A program made the position numbers and the translations under genes. Under the pieces are notes generated by a model that saw only the letters and a list, made by a program, of their open reading frames with translations, ran no database searches and had not been told where the DNA came from. Below, piece by piece: positions 47,051 through 57,264 of a DNA stretch of 64,000 bases. The DNA is from Bog-366 sp963722555 (GTDB lineage: Bacteria > Acidobacteriota > Terriglobia > UBA7540). Numbering within the stretch: position 1 is the first letter of the stretch; every line of letters begins with the position of its first letter. Where the stretch lies: contig CAVRNQ010000003.1 in NCBI GenBank assembly GCA_963722555.1, positions 186,001-250,000 of the forward strand, read 5' to 3'.

Positions 47051-48973
47051 ATGAGGCACTGCAAGGTAGGACCCGGGAAACTGATATCGCTTCTGATCCT
47101 ATTCCCGCTGCTCCTCTCCACCAGAGGGTGGGGAGAGGAGAAGGCGCCCTCGTTTCCGCGGAAGCCTTACCGGGTCCTGCTCATCGTGGAAAGGTGGGGC
47201 AACCCGAGCAGCAGTCTGGTGGATCATGAAAAGGACGATTTTCAGCCGGTTGCGGCGCTGCTCAAAGCCTGGTCGGTGCCTTTTGACACTTTACGGCTAG
47301 ACCAACAGCATCTCGACACTTCGTATCTTTTTGACCGGTCCGGAGACATCCGATACGGTGCAGTTATTTGGCTTGCAGACCTGCCATCGTACAAGGACCA
47401 GAACACTGCGTCCCTCGAAGAAGCGGTGCATGGCGGGACGAGTCTGCTGGTCGCTAAATCTCGGTTTCTCGATCCTAACCTGGAGAAGTTACTGGGGGCC
47501 AAATTCAGGGATGTATACACTGCGACCGATCCACTGAGCATTACGCAGACGCATTTCATCACCCGGCGGCTGACCGCCGAGGGAATGAGTACGCTCACGA
47601 CCAGTTGGGATTTCACCACCCGGTTCTGGATAGAGACGCACGGGACACAAGTTCTGATCGATCAGGCTGGTCATCCAGTCGTAACTGCAAATCAGATTGA
47701 GGATGACGCTTCGGCAGTATGGTTAGGTTTCCCAGACACCGCATTGCTTCGCGATTCTCCCTATTGGAGGGAGATTTTCTTTCGCTCACTCGTTTGTAGC
47801 TTGGGATACCTGGTTCAGCCCGATGTAGACTACTCCCATGCAATCGAGATCGAGATGGACGACTGGGGGACAGCCGACAAAGGTTTTCTGTCCTACTGGC
47901 ATTACCTGGAGCCCAGCGAGGAGACCCTGCGCGAACATCTGATTGCCCCACTGGAAAAACACCATGCCATCGTAGCGGCCAACGTTATTACCGGGTACGT
48001 CGACAGGAAGTCAAAACGAATCGTGTCCCCTTGGGAGCAGAGGTTCACCGACCCATGGGGACTACACCAGGATTACGACTCGACCCGAAGAGGTCTTCTG
48101 GATGCTGTTGCTGCTGGGGTCCTCCAAATTGAGAGCCACGGATGGACCCACATGGACCCGAATCTGGAGTCCCCGCCCGGACCATGGTGGACTGCGGACT
48201 TGAAGGGGGAAGCCTCCGCGGATGGCTGGTACTCAGAATTTGCGGACCACCGGCGTGGTACGGAAGTTCCCGCTGTCGTGCAACTGTTCCACATGGAGCA
48301 AGGGCTTGAGGATATAGAAAAGGATTTCGGTCAGCGGCCTCTCGAGCTGAGACCCGGTAATGGCGGTTGGTCGAAGTCCGAATTCAACAACACTGGCCGT
48401 TTGGCAGCGCGCGTGGGTTTCGGGCTTTTCCATGCCGAACCGGATTTCTACTATTATCTGGATCGCCAGTTGGTGCTGGATATGACCGGCATCTCACCGC
48501 ATTTTACGACTGGTTACGACCGCCTGGACGCTTTACATTCCGAGCTGCAGCCTCAACATCCGGACGGACCCGTCATGGTAGTTTTTCACGATCGTGACAT
48601 TGCTCTTCGGCCGGATTTTGTTGAAAGTTTCCTCGACGCGCTACCCGCTGGATACGAGACCATCAGCGCGAATCACTACATCGGGATTCTCCACACCCCC
48701 ATCGTTTCTTCGGCAACGGACACGGGATGGCAGTTGACCTTTGACTATGAAAATCCCTATTGCGCTTTCTTCGAGAAGCACCCTTCCTCCTGGCGGTTGT
48801 GGCTTTCGGACCCGCTGCGCGAAAAGCTTGAAAGCCTCCGCAGCATCCGTTTGAGCACAGATAAGGAATCGGCAACTACGATGCGAGCGGCAGACTTGTC
48901 TCGCCAGCCGCTCGTGATCCATATTCCTGCGGGGCGGGGTAGGCATGTTTGGAAACTGAATGCGGCAGACTAG
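47051..48973 (+). CDS. exported divergent NodB/CE4-like deacetylase, copy B
   Basis: 640 residues. Signal peptide ISLLILFPLLLSTRGWG, Rossmann-like N-domain (PYRVLLIVERWGNPSSS), then EIEMDDWGTADKG (D270, D271) and IESHGWTHM (H363, H367), FHAEPDFYYYLDRQ and VFHDRDIAL. All motif residues of copy A are kept, so both copies look active. GGGAGG lies 10 nt before the ATG. It follows the receptor stub by 36 bp, reproducing the gene order of cassette A on the opposite strand. The protein family has no name I can assign with confidence. Confidence 0.72.
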   Translation: MRHCKVGPGKLISLLILFPLLLSTRGWGEEKAPSFPRKPYRVLLIVERWGNPSSSLVDHEKDDFQPVAALLKAWSVPFDTLRLDQQHLDTSYLFDRSGDIRYGAVIWLADLPSYKDQNTASLEEAVHGGTSLLVAKSRFLDPNLEKLLGAKFRDVYTATDPLSITQTHFITRRLTAEGMSTLTTSWDFTTRFWIETHGTQVLIDQAGHPVVTANQIEDDASAVWLGFPDTALLRDSPYWREIFFRSLVCSLGYLVQPDVDYSHAIEIEMDDWGTADKGFLSYWHYLEPSEETLREHLIAPLEKHHAIVAANVITGYVDRKSKRIVSPWEQRFTDPWGLHQDYDSTRRGLLDAVAAGVLQIESHGWTHMDPNLESPPGPWWTADLKGEASADGWYSEFADHRRGTEVPAVVQLFHMEQGLEDIEKDFGQRPLELRPGNGGWSKSEFNNTGRLAARVGFGLFHAEPDFYYYLDRQLVLDMTGISPHFTTGYDRLDALHSELQPQHPDGPVMVVFHDRDIALRPDFVESFLDALPAGYETISANHYIGILHTPIVSSATDTGWQLTFDYENPYCAFFEKHPSSWRLWLSDPLREKLESLRSIRLSTDKESATTMRAADLSRQPLVIHIPAGRGRHVWKLNAAD

Positions 48974-49181
48974 AACGCTGGCGGGAGCTCGGCCAGGCCG
49001 GCGGATTGCCTCGGTCATAAGCTGAGTCCAGGTTCGCAAGGGTTTGTAGAAGGGCATTTATGCGGCTCATTTGAAATGTCGCGAAGCGTGGGACACAAGC
49101 ATGAGTCAAATAAAATCGCAGTGCAAATATGTATAATGCAGGCGTGCGGAACGCTATAGTCGGGAGAAGGAGGCTGGGCAT

Positions 49182-50366
49182 ATGGCAATGAACGTTTCAG
49201 ATTCGGACCTTGGGAAGGACAGGGCGACCCCTGCCGCGAACAAGCCCATGGCAGGCGATGGCTCGCTCGTTGCTCCAACGACGGAGCGGCTGGTTTCGCT
49301 GGACACGTTTCGCGGGCTCATTATGCTATGGCTTGCCGGTGGGGACGAAGTCATGCGGTCGCTCCACGCCCTTGGAAAGAATGCCGTCCTGAACCTGCTC
49401 GTTTATGAATTCAACCATACCCCGTGGCAGGGCCTGCGCTTCTACGATTGCATATGGCCGTCTTTCATGTTGATGGTCGGAATTTCGATCCCGTTCGCTG
49501 TTGCGAAGCGCTCCAAGACTCAAAGCGAACGTCAGATCATGTGGCACGCCGTAAGTCGCGCCACGGTTCTTTTCTTGCTTGGCTCCATACGCGAATCTGT
49601 CTTCCTGGGTCACCCGTATCTCATTGAATTGAGCAGCGCGCTACAACCGATTGCCATTGCTTATCTGGTGGCTTTCCTGCTTGCCAAGAAGTCCGTGCGC
49701 GTTCAGGCTGCGGTGGCTTCCCTGATCCTGGTGGGTTACGCCCTCCTTTTGGCATTTGTGCCTGCTCCCGGGATTCCCGCCGGGACCTACGGGCACAACC
49801 ACAACCTGGTGAACTATGTCAACGTGCTTTTACTTCGGCAACATTGGCAGGTGTGGCCCTATGCGCCGGACGGATGGGGCACCATCCTTTCAACGATTCC
49901 TACGGTTTCCACCACAATCCTCGGTTTGATTATTGGTGAATTGCTGATGAGCTCGCGGTCAAAGAGCGCTAAGGCCAAGATCATTGCGGTGGTGGGAGTT
50001 TCAAGCGTGACACTGGGATGGATTCTAAGTCCTTTCATCCCGGTGGTTATGAAGATGTGGACGACATCCTATGGGGTCATGACGGCTGGTTGGGCCTGCC
50101 TCATGTTCGCTTTCCTTCTCTGGTTCATTGACGTTCGAGGCTACAAGAAATGGACGCTACCGATTGTAGTGATTGGAATGAATGCCGTTTTCATCTATAT
50201 GTTCATGAGCATTATTCCGGTTGTCAAAATCGTCGGAGTCTTTACAGATCCGATTGCGGCGAAACTCGGTTCCTTCGGAGAGCTTTTTTCGGCCCTTTCG
50301 GTCTTCCTGGTTGCCTGGCTATTACTCTTTTGGATGTACAAAAGGAAAATCTTCATCAAGGCGTGA
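49182..50366 (+). CDS. HGSNAT-like transmembrane acetyltransferase, copy B
   Basis: 394 residues with about ten membrane helices. LVSLDTFRGLIMLWLAGG and FNHTPWQGLRFYDCIWPSFM are present, with the candidate catalytic His at 79. Other shared blocks with copy A: IELSSALQPIAIAYLVAFLL, STTILGLIIGELLMSSRSK, MKMWTTSYGVMTAGWACLMF and LLFWMYKRKIFIKA. GAAGGAGG precedes the ATG. A TATAAT lies at about 49132 upstream without a clear -35 box. It follows deacetylase copy B by 208 bp. Confidence 0.8.
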   Translation: MAMNVSDSDLGKDRATPAANKPMAGDGSLVAPTTERLVSLDTFRGLIMLWLAGGDEVMRSLHALGKNAVLNLLVYEFNHTPWQGLRFYDCIWPSFMLMVGISIPFAVAKRSKTQSERQIMWHAVSRATVLFLLGSIRESVFLGHPYLIELSSALQPIAIAYLVAFLLAKKSVRVQAAVASLILVGYALLLAFVPAPGIPAGTYGHNHNLVNYVNVLLLRQHWQVWPYAPDGWGTILSTIPTVSTTILGLIIGELLMSSRSKSAKAKIIAVVGVSSVTLGWILSPFIPVVMKMWTTSYGVMTAGWACLMFAFLLWFIDVRGYKKWTLPIVVIGMNAVFIYMFMSIIPVVKIVGVFTDPIAAKLGSFGELFSALSVFLVAWLLLFWMYKRKIFIKA

Positions 50367-50650
50367 ATCTGCGCTTTTCCTGCAATTATGCGCCGGATGA
50401 AAAAACGGAGCCAGCCGCAAACGACTCGGCAAGTGGGCCGCGGAATCGTAGAGACTGTCTCCGCAGTAATGGCCTTTCGGTAGGAACGAGGATCGGTTGG
50501 AGGCCCTCCCGCCCCGTTCACTTGTCCCCCACCCGGAGGGGTTTCGGTCCGTGCGGCGTACGGTTCTTCACTATACTCACAGCGGCCAGGAGCAGAGGGT
50601 TTTCAGGGGAAATACGGCCGTCTACATTCTTGAACTCCGCAACCTCTGCC

Positions 50651-52783
50651 TCAATGTCCTTCCGCCAGCTCTTCCAGTGAAGGCAGAGGCTCCCCTTCGT
50701 GGGAGCTTTCCGAATATCGCTTCAAGCTCTGCTGCAAGCGTCTCCAGTATTGGTATTCGGCATCCCATTGTCCCAGCGCGGTGTCCATCCGGTAAGGCGT
50801 GTATTCCGCAAGCCACTCACGCCGGTATGTGGATCGAAGGCCCGTGATCGCGTCCATTAAGTCAAATAGACGGGAATGGTCTGGATACGTTACTTGTGAA
50901 TCCCATTCGTTCCACCACAGTTCGTCATTAGGGCGGCGGGGTCCGAAGCGTCGCCACATCGCTACCAGTTCCGGCGCCGTCTGAAACCTTTGTCCAGCGT
51001 AGTCGAGGAGCTGGCTGCCGAACCACAGGCTCCCGAGCGTGACGGGATCGCCTCCACGCGATAACGCCTCATCGAGATGCTCTTCGGCGTCCTCGGCTTG
51101 CAGTCGCATCTCGTGCAGATCAGCGAGATGCTCGGTGGTTCGCTTGAGGGTTGCCGGAAGAAAAGGATCCGTCCATAAGGCCAGCATATCTTCTCTACCG
51201 AACACCTTCTGGAGGTCGAGTTCTGATTCAGTGAGGTCTTTCAGGGCGGCGGTCACTTCGGGCGCAACCGTTGGAGCATACATGAGCCGTGCATAGTCCG
51301 AGAAAAAGGTTTGATGATCCATGGGAGCCGACTGCCAGGCCGCCCCCGCGCCATAAGCTAAGCCCGGCCAAGCCGTGCGCATCAGATTCTGAGCGGCGTC
51401 GGTCCAGAGGGTATTGATCAAACCCATCGCTCCTGACTTGCGCCCGGCGGCCAGAAAAGTATCGATATTATCGAAGCTCCTTGCATAATCGGGCATGACC
51501 TGGTTCCAGCATGTCACGCCGGAAGCGATCATATGAGGAACATGTTGGGCGGCTAGCGGTCCCAGCCAATGCTGGTAGTGCGACTTGAAATCCGGATCAT
51601 ACTCCCAGGCAACCGCGATGAGTCCGGGCGGAAGCTGAGAAAGAATCGCCGGATACTTCACCATGATGTCACCCCAAGCCATCACCGTTTTCCCATGCTG
51701 CTTAAAGAGACTATCGACATTGCTCAGTTGCCGGACGAACAACTGCGCGGGCTGGGAGGCGGACCCATGCTCTTGGGCCGCGATTTCGATCTGAAAGGTT
51801 TCGTCAAATCCAATGTGGACGAAGGGGCTCGGGAAGAGCCGCACCAACTGACTGACCCAGTTGGTGAGAAGCGTCATCACCTTCGGATTACTAGGGTCGA
51901 ACTCCACGCCATGGGGCAAGTCGGAGAGATCCGAGTATTTCTCGACTCGGAATAAATCGTGGAGGTGACCGAAAAGCTCGAGACACGGGACCACGTCGAT
52001 GTGCCGCTCGCGCCCGTAAGAAATAATCCTTCGCACCTCATCCTTCGAGAACCGGCCTTCCGGATTGATGAGGGGAAATCCCGTTAACTCGATACTTGCC
52101 TCGCTGTAAAAGTAATATTGGTTGTTTTTCCAGTGGGCCAGAAAATCAAGCTGGCGCTCGACTTCCTTTTCCGTGGGCAGCGCGCCATGGCTCATGTCCA
52201 CCATCACCCCGCGATAGGCCAGCGCCGGCCAGTCTTTAATCTCCACAACGGGCAAAACTCCCTGAGCCTCCGTCCCTTCCACCAACTGTTTCAGTGTCTG
52301 GACGGCATAAAACAATCCCGCCGATGAGCGTGCGCTGGCCGTGGCGCTGTCTGCGGTGATCTTCAACGAATAGGCCTCGCGCGAGTCCGGCCCGGGATGC
52401 TCGTCAGGAACCGGCAGCGCGTCGATGCCTCCCGTGCGCTCGAGGAGAATTCCGTGCTCGCACCGGCCCCCTTCCCGAATGGGGATGGAAGCTTCCGCTC
52501 GCGCCGAGAGGGCATCCGAAAGCTCGCTGGCCGCAAACCGGTCTTCGGAGCCGGGCGTCGAAGCAAAGCAAATGGTCAGCCCCCGTAATGAAAGCTCGCC
52601 GGTTCCATAATGGATTTCCTGCGGGCGAGGCAATAAGGGATTGCGCTCCGCCGCGCACCTGCCCGGCAGGATCACCACCAGCGCGACCAGAATCGCAAGT
52701 CTTTTCCAAGGCCGCGGCAGTCTGCAGAATGCGAGTGGATACACGCTCGACCTCTCGCTCCGGTGAAACGCCTTGATGCCCAT
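50651..52783 (-). CDS. GH20-family beta-N-acetylhexosaminidase-like enzyme
   Basis: 710 residues with an export helix (LAILVALVVILPGRC). Residues about 50-185 match the GH20 N-domain (NPLLPRPQEIHYGTGEL). The catalytic barrel follows (YRGVMVDMSHGALPTEKEVE, HIDVVPCLELFGHLHDLF). The catalytic Asp-Glu pair is in FVHIGFDETFQ (D327, E328), where family members have H-x-G-x-D-E. GH20 enzymes remove terminal GlcNAc or GalNAc by substrate-assisted catalysis, which needs the N-acetyl group. That fits the neighbouring acetyltransferase and deacetylase genes. A C-terminal helical region of about 250 residues is added. ATG 52783 (GGAGGGA upstream) is preferred over 52813. Confidence 0.8.
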   Translation of the reverse strand: MGIKAFHRSERSSVYPLAFCRLPRPWKRLAILVALVVILPGRCAAERNPLLPRPQEIHYGTGELSLRGLTICFASTPGSEDRFAASELSDALSARAEASIPIREGGRCEHGILLERTGGIDALPVPDEHPGPDSREAYSLKITADSATASARSSAGLFYAVQTLKQLVEGTEAQGVLPVVEIKDWPALAYRGVMVDMSHGALPTEKEVERQLDFLAHWKNNQYYFYSEASIELTGFPLINPEGRFSKDEVRRIISYGRERHIDVVPCLELFGHLHDLFRVEKYSDLSDLPHGVEFDPSNPKVMTLLTNWVSQLVRLFPSPFVHIGFDETFQIEIAAQEHGSASQPAQLFVRQLSNVDSLFKQHGKTVMAWGDIMVKYPAILSQLPPGLIAVAWEYDPDFKSHYQHWLGPLAAQHVPHMIASGVTCWNQVMPDYARSFDNIDTFLAAGRKSGAMGLINTLWTDAAQNLMRTAWPGLAYGAGAAWQSAPMDHQTFFSDYARLMYAPTVAPEVTAALKDLTESELDLQKVFGREDMLALWTDPFLPATLKRTTEHLADLHEMRLQAEDAEEHLDEALSRGGDPVTLGSLWFGSQLLDYAGQRFQTAPELVAMWRRFGPRRPNDELWWNEWDSQVTYPDHSRLFDLMDAITGLRSTYRREWLAEYTPYRMDTALGQWDAEYQYWRRLQQSLKRYSESSHEGEPLPSLEELAEGH

Positions 52784-53510
52784 GATCTCCCTCCTGCGTC
52801 CCGTGGCCTTCATTGCCGCGCCCTACGGGTTTTTCTCTTTCTCAACGATTCCGTCCGAAGCGCCCTCTACCGCTGGAAACAACGCCCCGACGGCACGATG
52901 TACAAGTGTCCCCGCCACCACTGTCTCCTCCTTCTACAGAAGCAACAATATATGCAGTGGAACGAGAAACTCTTACAGAAACTTCACCGCTGCACGTTCA
53001 AACTCCGCTACCGGTAGCGAGGGTGCCATTTTCAGCGGGCCCAACTGACCCCTTCCGCTCCCGAATCCTCCATCGTCGGCTGGGCCCGCATTCAAGGCTC
53101 TTCCGATCTGGCTCTGGCCGACTGCCCTGCTCCACCCGCAGCCACACACACTTCACGCGTTGGAATTCGACCTTGCTTCGGGCTCCTTGCAAGACCTAGT
53201 CCAACCGATCCACCGAACCTTCCGGAAAGGGTCGAGGTGATCGCATCCCTTCCTCCACCGAGCAGTCTCGGGAAAGAGCATATACTAGCATCTTGATGAA
53301 ACCAACTTAGTATGAAGACAGGCCTATTGACATTCCAAACGAACCCATGGTACAGAGGTCCCAACGTCGGGTAAGGGGCATATCCAAAGCAACTCGTCCG
53401 CGCGAGTCGGTTTGCGATTGACGATGGTGCGGAGGTGGTCGGTTAACGGATGCTCGGAAAGGCAAGCGACGTTTCCCCCGCCTGCCGTCTGAGTGCCAGA
53501 GGAGGACAAC
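52784..53510. other. intergenic region, nothing recognised
   Basis: About 730 bp between the divergent GH20 and receptor genes. Frames on both strands have low-complexity Pro/Arg/Ser composition. No promoter or repeat was assigned. It presumably holds both promoters. Confidence 0.4.
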
Positions 53511-56500
53511 ATGTTAAATGGACAATTTAGAAGATGTTTCTCTCAGGTGGCCAAGCTGTGCTGTTGGCTTATTTTAACCCTCCTTATATTCTGTGTTGCC
53601 CTGTGGGGGCAGGGGAGCTTATCCACGCTTCGGGGCACAGTGGCAGACCCCTCAGGGGGTGTGGTGCCGCAAGCCAGGGTAACCGTTGAAGAACAGGGAA
53701 CAGGGATCATAGCAAGGACCGTCACCACTGACGCGCAGGGCAATTACGAGATTCCAGCCCTCAAGGAGGCGACCTATGCCGTGCGGGTCGTGATGACGGG
53801 ATTTGAGACTTCTGTCGTGAGCGACGTCCATTTGGCCGGCAATGAGACCAAGCGCGTGGATTTAACCCTTAAGGTGGGGGCAGCAACCACGCAGGTCACG
53901 GTGAGCGGGGCGGCCCAAGTGATCGAGACCGAAGGTGCGAAGATAGGCGGGGAGGTTTCCGGCGAGCAGTACTGGCTCGCGCCCATGCCCGCCAATTCCT
54001 ACTCCTCCCCGCTCCCCGTCATCGCGGTCATGCCGCAAATTCAAACGGACGCGGGAAACGAGTTCGGCATCACCATGGCCGGTCAAGGCGGACAGGAGAT
54101 TCACATGGCCATGGACGGCGTCAAGGAGGAAAACCTCAACACTCAGACGGTGAACATGGAGGACGTGGAGGAGGTCAAGGTCAACGCGGTGAACAACAGC
54201 GCCGAGTACTCCCGTGTCGGCATGTTCGACACCATCACCAAGCACGGCACCAACGACTACCACGCTGAAGCCTCTTACTATGACCGCAATTCCGCCTTGG
54301 GGGCGCGGGGGTTCTTCGAGGCTCAGAAACCCCACGTGATTTACAACACGTTCAACCTGAGCGGGTCGGGCCCCATCCGAAAGAATCGCACCTTCTTTTA
54401 CGGTTTGTGGAACGGCGAACGGGTGCACGAACAGACGTTTTTCCTGGACAACGTGCCGACAGACAAAATGCGCAACGGCGACTTCTCCGACTTGCTCAGC
54501 GCTTCCCCGTCAATTCAAATCTCCAATCCGTACACGGGCCAGCCGTTTCCGGGGAACATTATTCCTCCTGGCATGCTCAGCCCGCTGGCCTCGAAGATCC
54601 AGGACACGTACATTCCTAAGCCCAACCTTGGCGGAGCCGGTAACTTGATCAGCAACTTTGGCTGGCTCTTCGCCTACCCGGAGGACCAGTACCGTGCCGA
54701 CGTTCTCTCCACACGCATCGACCACAAGATTTCTGAAAAGAATTTCATCTACGGCCGATATTCCGGCTACTGGCCGCGGTATATTCTGAACAATGGAAAC
54801 TACCCGAACCTCAATTGGACGAAGCTGCGCCAATCCCACTCCTGGGCCATCGTTGACACGAACACATTTTCCCCCAACTTGATCAACAGCTTCACCTTGG
54901 GAGGAAACCGCGACCGGGATGTGTACGGAGTCAAGCTGAATGGCTACCAGCCGCCCACCGGCGACCAAGTCGTCTCGGCCATTGGCCTTCAGGGAGTCAA
55001 TCCCAGCAATTTGGCTGCCGAGGGAGTTCCCAGCATGTATTTTAACGACATTACCAGCGTTTCGACCGCCGTGGGAGGTGTAAACGGGAAGGCTGCGGAG
55101 CTTTGGGAGAACTGGAATGTCTCCGATTCGCTGACTTGGGCCAAAGGCCGGCACGTCATGAAGTTTGGTGGAGAACTCAGGACCTTCATGTTTTACACCA
55201 CCGACATTCCGGATGGCAGCTACGGCTCCTTCTCTTTCAACGGCTCCCTTACCGGGTACGACTACGCCGATTTTCTGCTTGGACTGCCCTTCGGCAGCAC
55301 GAGGGTAAACCCGCTGTATGGGAGGACGGAATCGGGCAAAGAATTGGGCTTATATGCCGCGGATACGCTCAAAGTGACCCGCAAGCTGACGCTCGACTAC
55401 GGCATTCGCTGGGATTATTTTGGTTCGTTCCGGTATGACGACGGACTTCAGTACAATTATGACCCCACGCAGGACGCCGTGGTTGTCCCGCAATCAGCCC
55501 TGAGCCACATTAGCCCTCTCTATGACCCCAACATCAAGGTGGTAACGGGGCAGGTGGTGCCGAACCCGTCCAAGACCAATTTTGTTCCGCGCTTGGGCGC
55601 CGCCTATTTGATTAGGGAGAAAACTGTTATCCGAGGGGGGTACGGCATGTACACCTCGCGGGGACTCGGAGTTTACTCCCTCGTGCAGGGGTCCGGGCCA
55701 TTCTCAATTGCCGAGAATTACACCAATACAATCCAAGATGGCCAAGCGCTCTTTGCTTTCCCTAGCCCGTTCCCGTCCAACCTCGGCCTCGCGGAGGTTC
55801 CCTCCCAGGGTGTTGGCGGCTATCCGCTTGACATGAAGGACGGCAAGATCCACCAATTCAATGCCACCGTTGAACACCAAGTCAAGGATATCGGTCTCCG
55901 GTTGTCGTACGTCGGCTCCCGGACGCGGGGGCTGAATGGTTTCTCCGAGACCGACAAACCCGAGCCCAGCACCATTCCCTTTACCTCTGATCGGCGGCCA
56001 CTCCCTCAGTTCGTGTCCGTCCAACTGCTGCGGAGGGACCTCGCCGCCAACTACAATTCGCTCACGCTGGAAGCCCGGCGCAAGGTGGGACAGGTGTCCT
56101 TTGACACGTTCTGGACCTGGGCCGACAATCTCGACAACTACGAAATGCTCTCCAGTGGGTACGGCACTCTGTACGGTCCTCAGAACGGCGCCTTTGGGGA
56201 TTTTAATCCTTACGCGCCGCTGCTCTGGAACCATGACCACGTCACGCCTCACCATCGCGTGGTCGTGAATGCCACTTGGAATATTCCCGTGGGACGCGGA
56301 CGCCGTTATCTCGCCGGGGCCCCGGGCATCGTGGACAAGGTCGTGGGCGGGTGGACGGCCAACTGGATAATGTTCCTCCAGACCGGTCAGTGGTTCTCGC
56401 CCTACTTCTCCACCACCGACCCCTCGAATACCAATTCCTTTGGCGGTCTGCCGGACCGGATTGCCAACGGCAATTTACCTACCGGCCAGCGCTCGATCAA

Positions 56501-56855
56501 TCATTGGTTCGATACGAGCGCCTTCAAGATTCCCGGCTGTCCCGACTCTGACCCGGCGTGCTCAAATCCCGCCAACATCGGAAGGTTTGGCGATTCCGGC
56601 ATTAACATCTTGGAAGGACCGGGCCTGAATACGGATAATTTGACCATTCGGAAGCGCTTCCGACTCACCGAACGGTTGCATTTTGACCTCATGGGGACGT
56701 GCGGAGACCTCTTCAACCATCCGAACTTTGGCAACCCGAGCAGCACCATTGATGTACCGGGGGCGGGAATAATTAGCGGCCAGCAGGATCGCTATTTCAG
56801 CGGGGAAAAGAGCGGGGCTCGGGTGATCGAGATTCGGGGCCGCCTGGAGTTCTGA
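53511..56855 (+). CDS. TonB-dependent receptor with CarboxypepD_reg N-domain
   Basis: 1114 residues. Signal peptide VAKLCCWLILTLLIFCVALW, regulatory-like domain (STLRGTVADPSGGVVPQARV, GNYEIPALKEATYAVRV), plug (EVSGEQYWLAPMPANSYSSP, QGGQEIHMAMDGVKEENLNT, VEEVKVNAVNNSAEYSRVG) and a barrel ending in Phe (VIEIRGRLEF). ATG 53511 follows AGAGGAGG; the in-frame 53493 start is less likely. It is not a close paralogue of the 42281 receptor. It heads the run towards the GH-like gene at 57265. Confidence 0.9.
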   Translation: MLNGQFRRCFSQVAKLCCWLILTLLIFCVALWGQGSLSTLRGTVADPSGGVVPQARVTVEEQGTGIIARTVTTDAQGNYEIPALKEATYAVRVVMTGFETSVVSDVHLAGNETKRVDLTLKVGAATTQVTVSGAAQVIETEGAKIGGEVSGEQYWLAPMPANSYSSPLPVIAVMPQIQTDAGNEFGITMAGQGGQEIHMAMDGVKEENLNTQTVNMEDVEEVKVNAVNNSAEYSRVGMFDTITKHGTNDYHAEASYYDRNSALGARGFFEAQKPHVIYNTFNLSGSGPIRKNRTFFYGLWNGERVHEQTFFLDNVPTDKMRNGDFSDLLSASPSIQISNPYTGQPFPGNIIPPGMLSPLASKIQDTYIPKPNLGGAGNLISNFGWLFAYPEDQYRADVLSTRIDHKISEKNFIYGRYSGYWPRYILNNGNYPNLNWTKLRQSHSWAIVDTNTFSPNLINSFTLGGNRDRDVYGVKLNGYQPPTGDQVVSAIGLQGVNPSNLAAEGVPSMYFNDITSVSTAVGGVNGKAAELWENWNVSDSLTWAKGRHVMKFGGELRTFMFYTTDIPDGSYGSFSFNGSLTGYDYADFLLGLPFGSTRVNPLYGRTESGKELGLYAADTLKVTRKLTLDYGIRWDYFGSFRYDDGLQYNYDPTQDAVVVPQSALSHISPLYDPNIKVVTGQVVPNPSKTNFVPRLGAAYLIREKTVIRGGYGMYTSRGLGVYSLVQGSGPFSIAENYTNTIQDGQALFAFPSPFPSNLGLAEVPSQGVGGYPLDMKDGKIHQFNATVEHQVKDIGLRLSYVGSRTRGLNGFSETDKPEPSTIPFTSDRRPLPQFVSVQLLRRDLAANYNSLTLEARRKVGQVSFDTFWTWADNLDNYEMLSSGYGTLYGPQNGAFGDFNPYAPLLWNHDHVTPHHRVVVNATWNIPVGRGRRYLAGAPGIVDKVVGGWTANWIMFLQTGQWFSPYFSTTDPSNTNSFGGLPDRIANGNLPTGQRSINHWFDTSAFKIPGCPDSDPACSNPANIGRFGDSGINILEGPGLNTDNLTIRKRFRLTERLHFDLMGTCGDLFNHPNFGNPSSTIDVPGAGIISGQQDRYFSGEKSGARVIEIRGRLEF

Positions 56856-57264
56856 GACGGGAGGATAACTGGCGCGCGTCGCGAACGGAATAAGTGATGC
56901 GTTGCGCGAACGGCGGGCACAACCGCGGATCCAATTGATCGCGCCGCATCCGTCCATTCACTGAAAGCCCCCCACCTAGGACGGCCGGGTGCTGCGGCGC
57001 TCCGGTCGGCGGCGGAGGGTGTAACGCACGATCGCCTGGCCCGGCAACTTCCGCCGACGGGTGGTGTGCTACGAGCGCTCGCTTTCTTTCTATCACGGGT
57101 TTTTTCATATTGCCTGCCTCATGATTTCCCTACGGAGGGTTTCGAAATAGCTTCTAGGCTTCCATTCTGTTCAAAAGGGGCACCCCTCACGAAAAAGCAA
57201 GTCCTGGTCCCGCAATTATTATGCCTGTTAGCAATGTCGTGGATAACGGCTGAGAGGAGGAACT
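56856..57264. other. intergenic region, nothing recognised
   Basis: About 410 bp; no gene, repeat or terminator could be supported. GAGGAGG at the end is the ribosome-binding site of the next gene. Confidence 0.4.
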
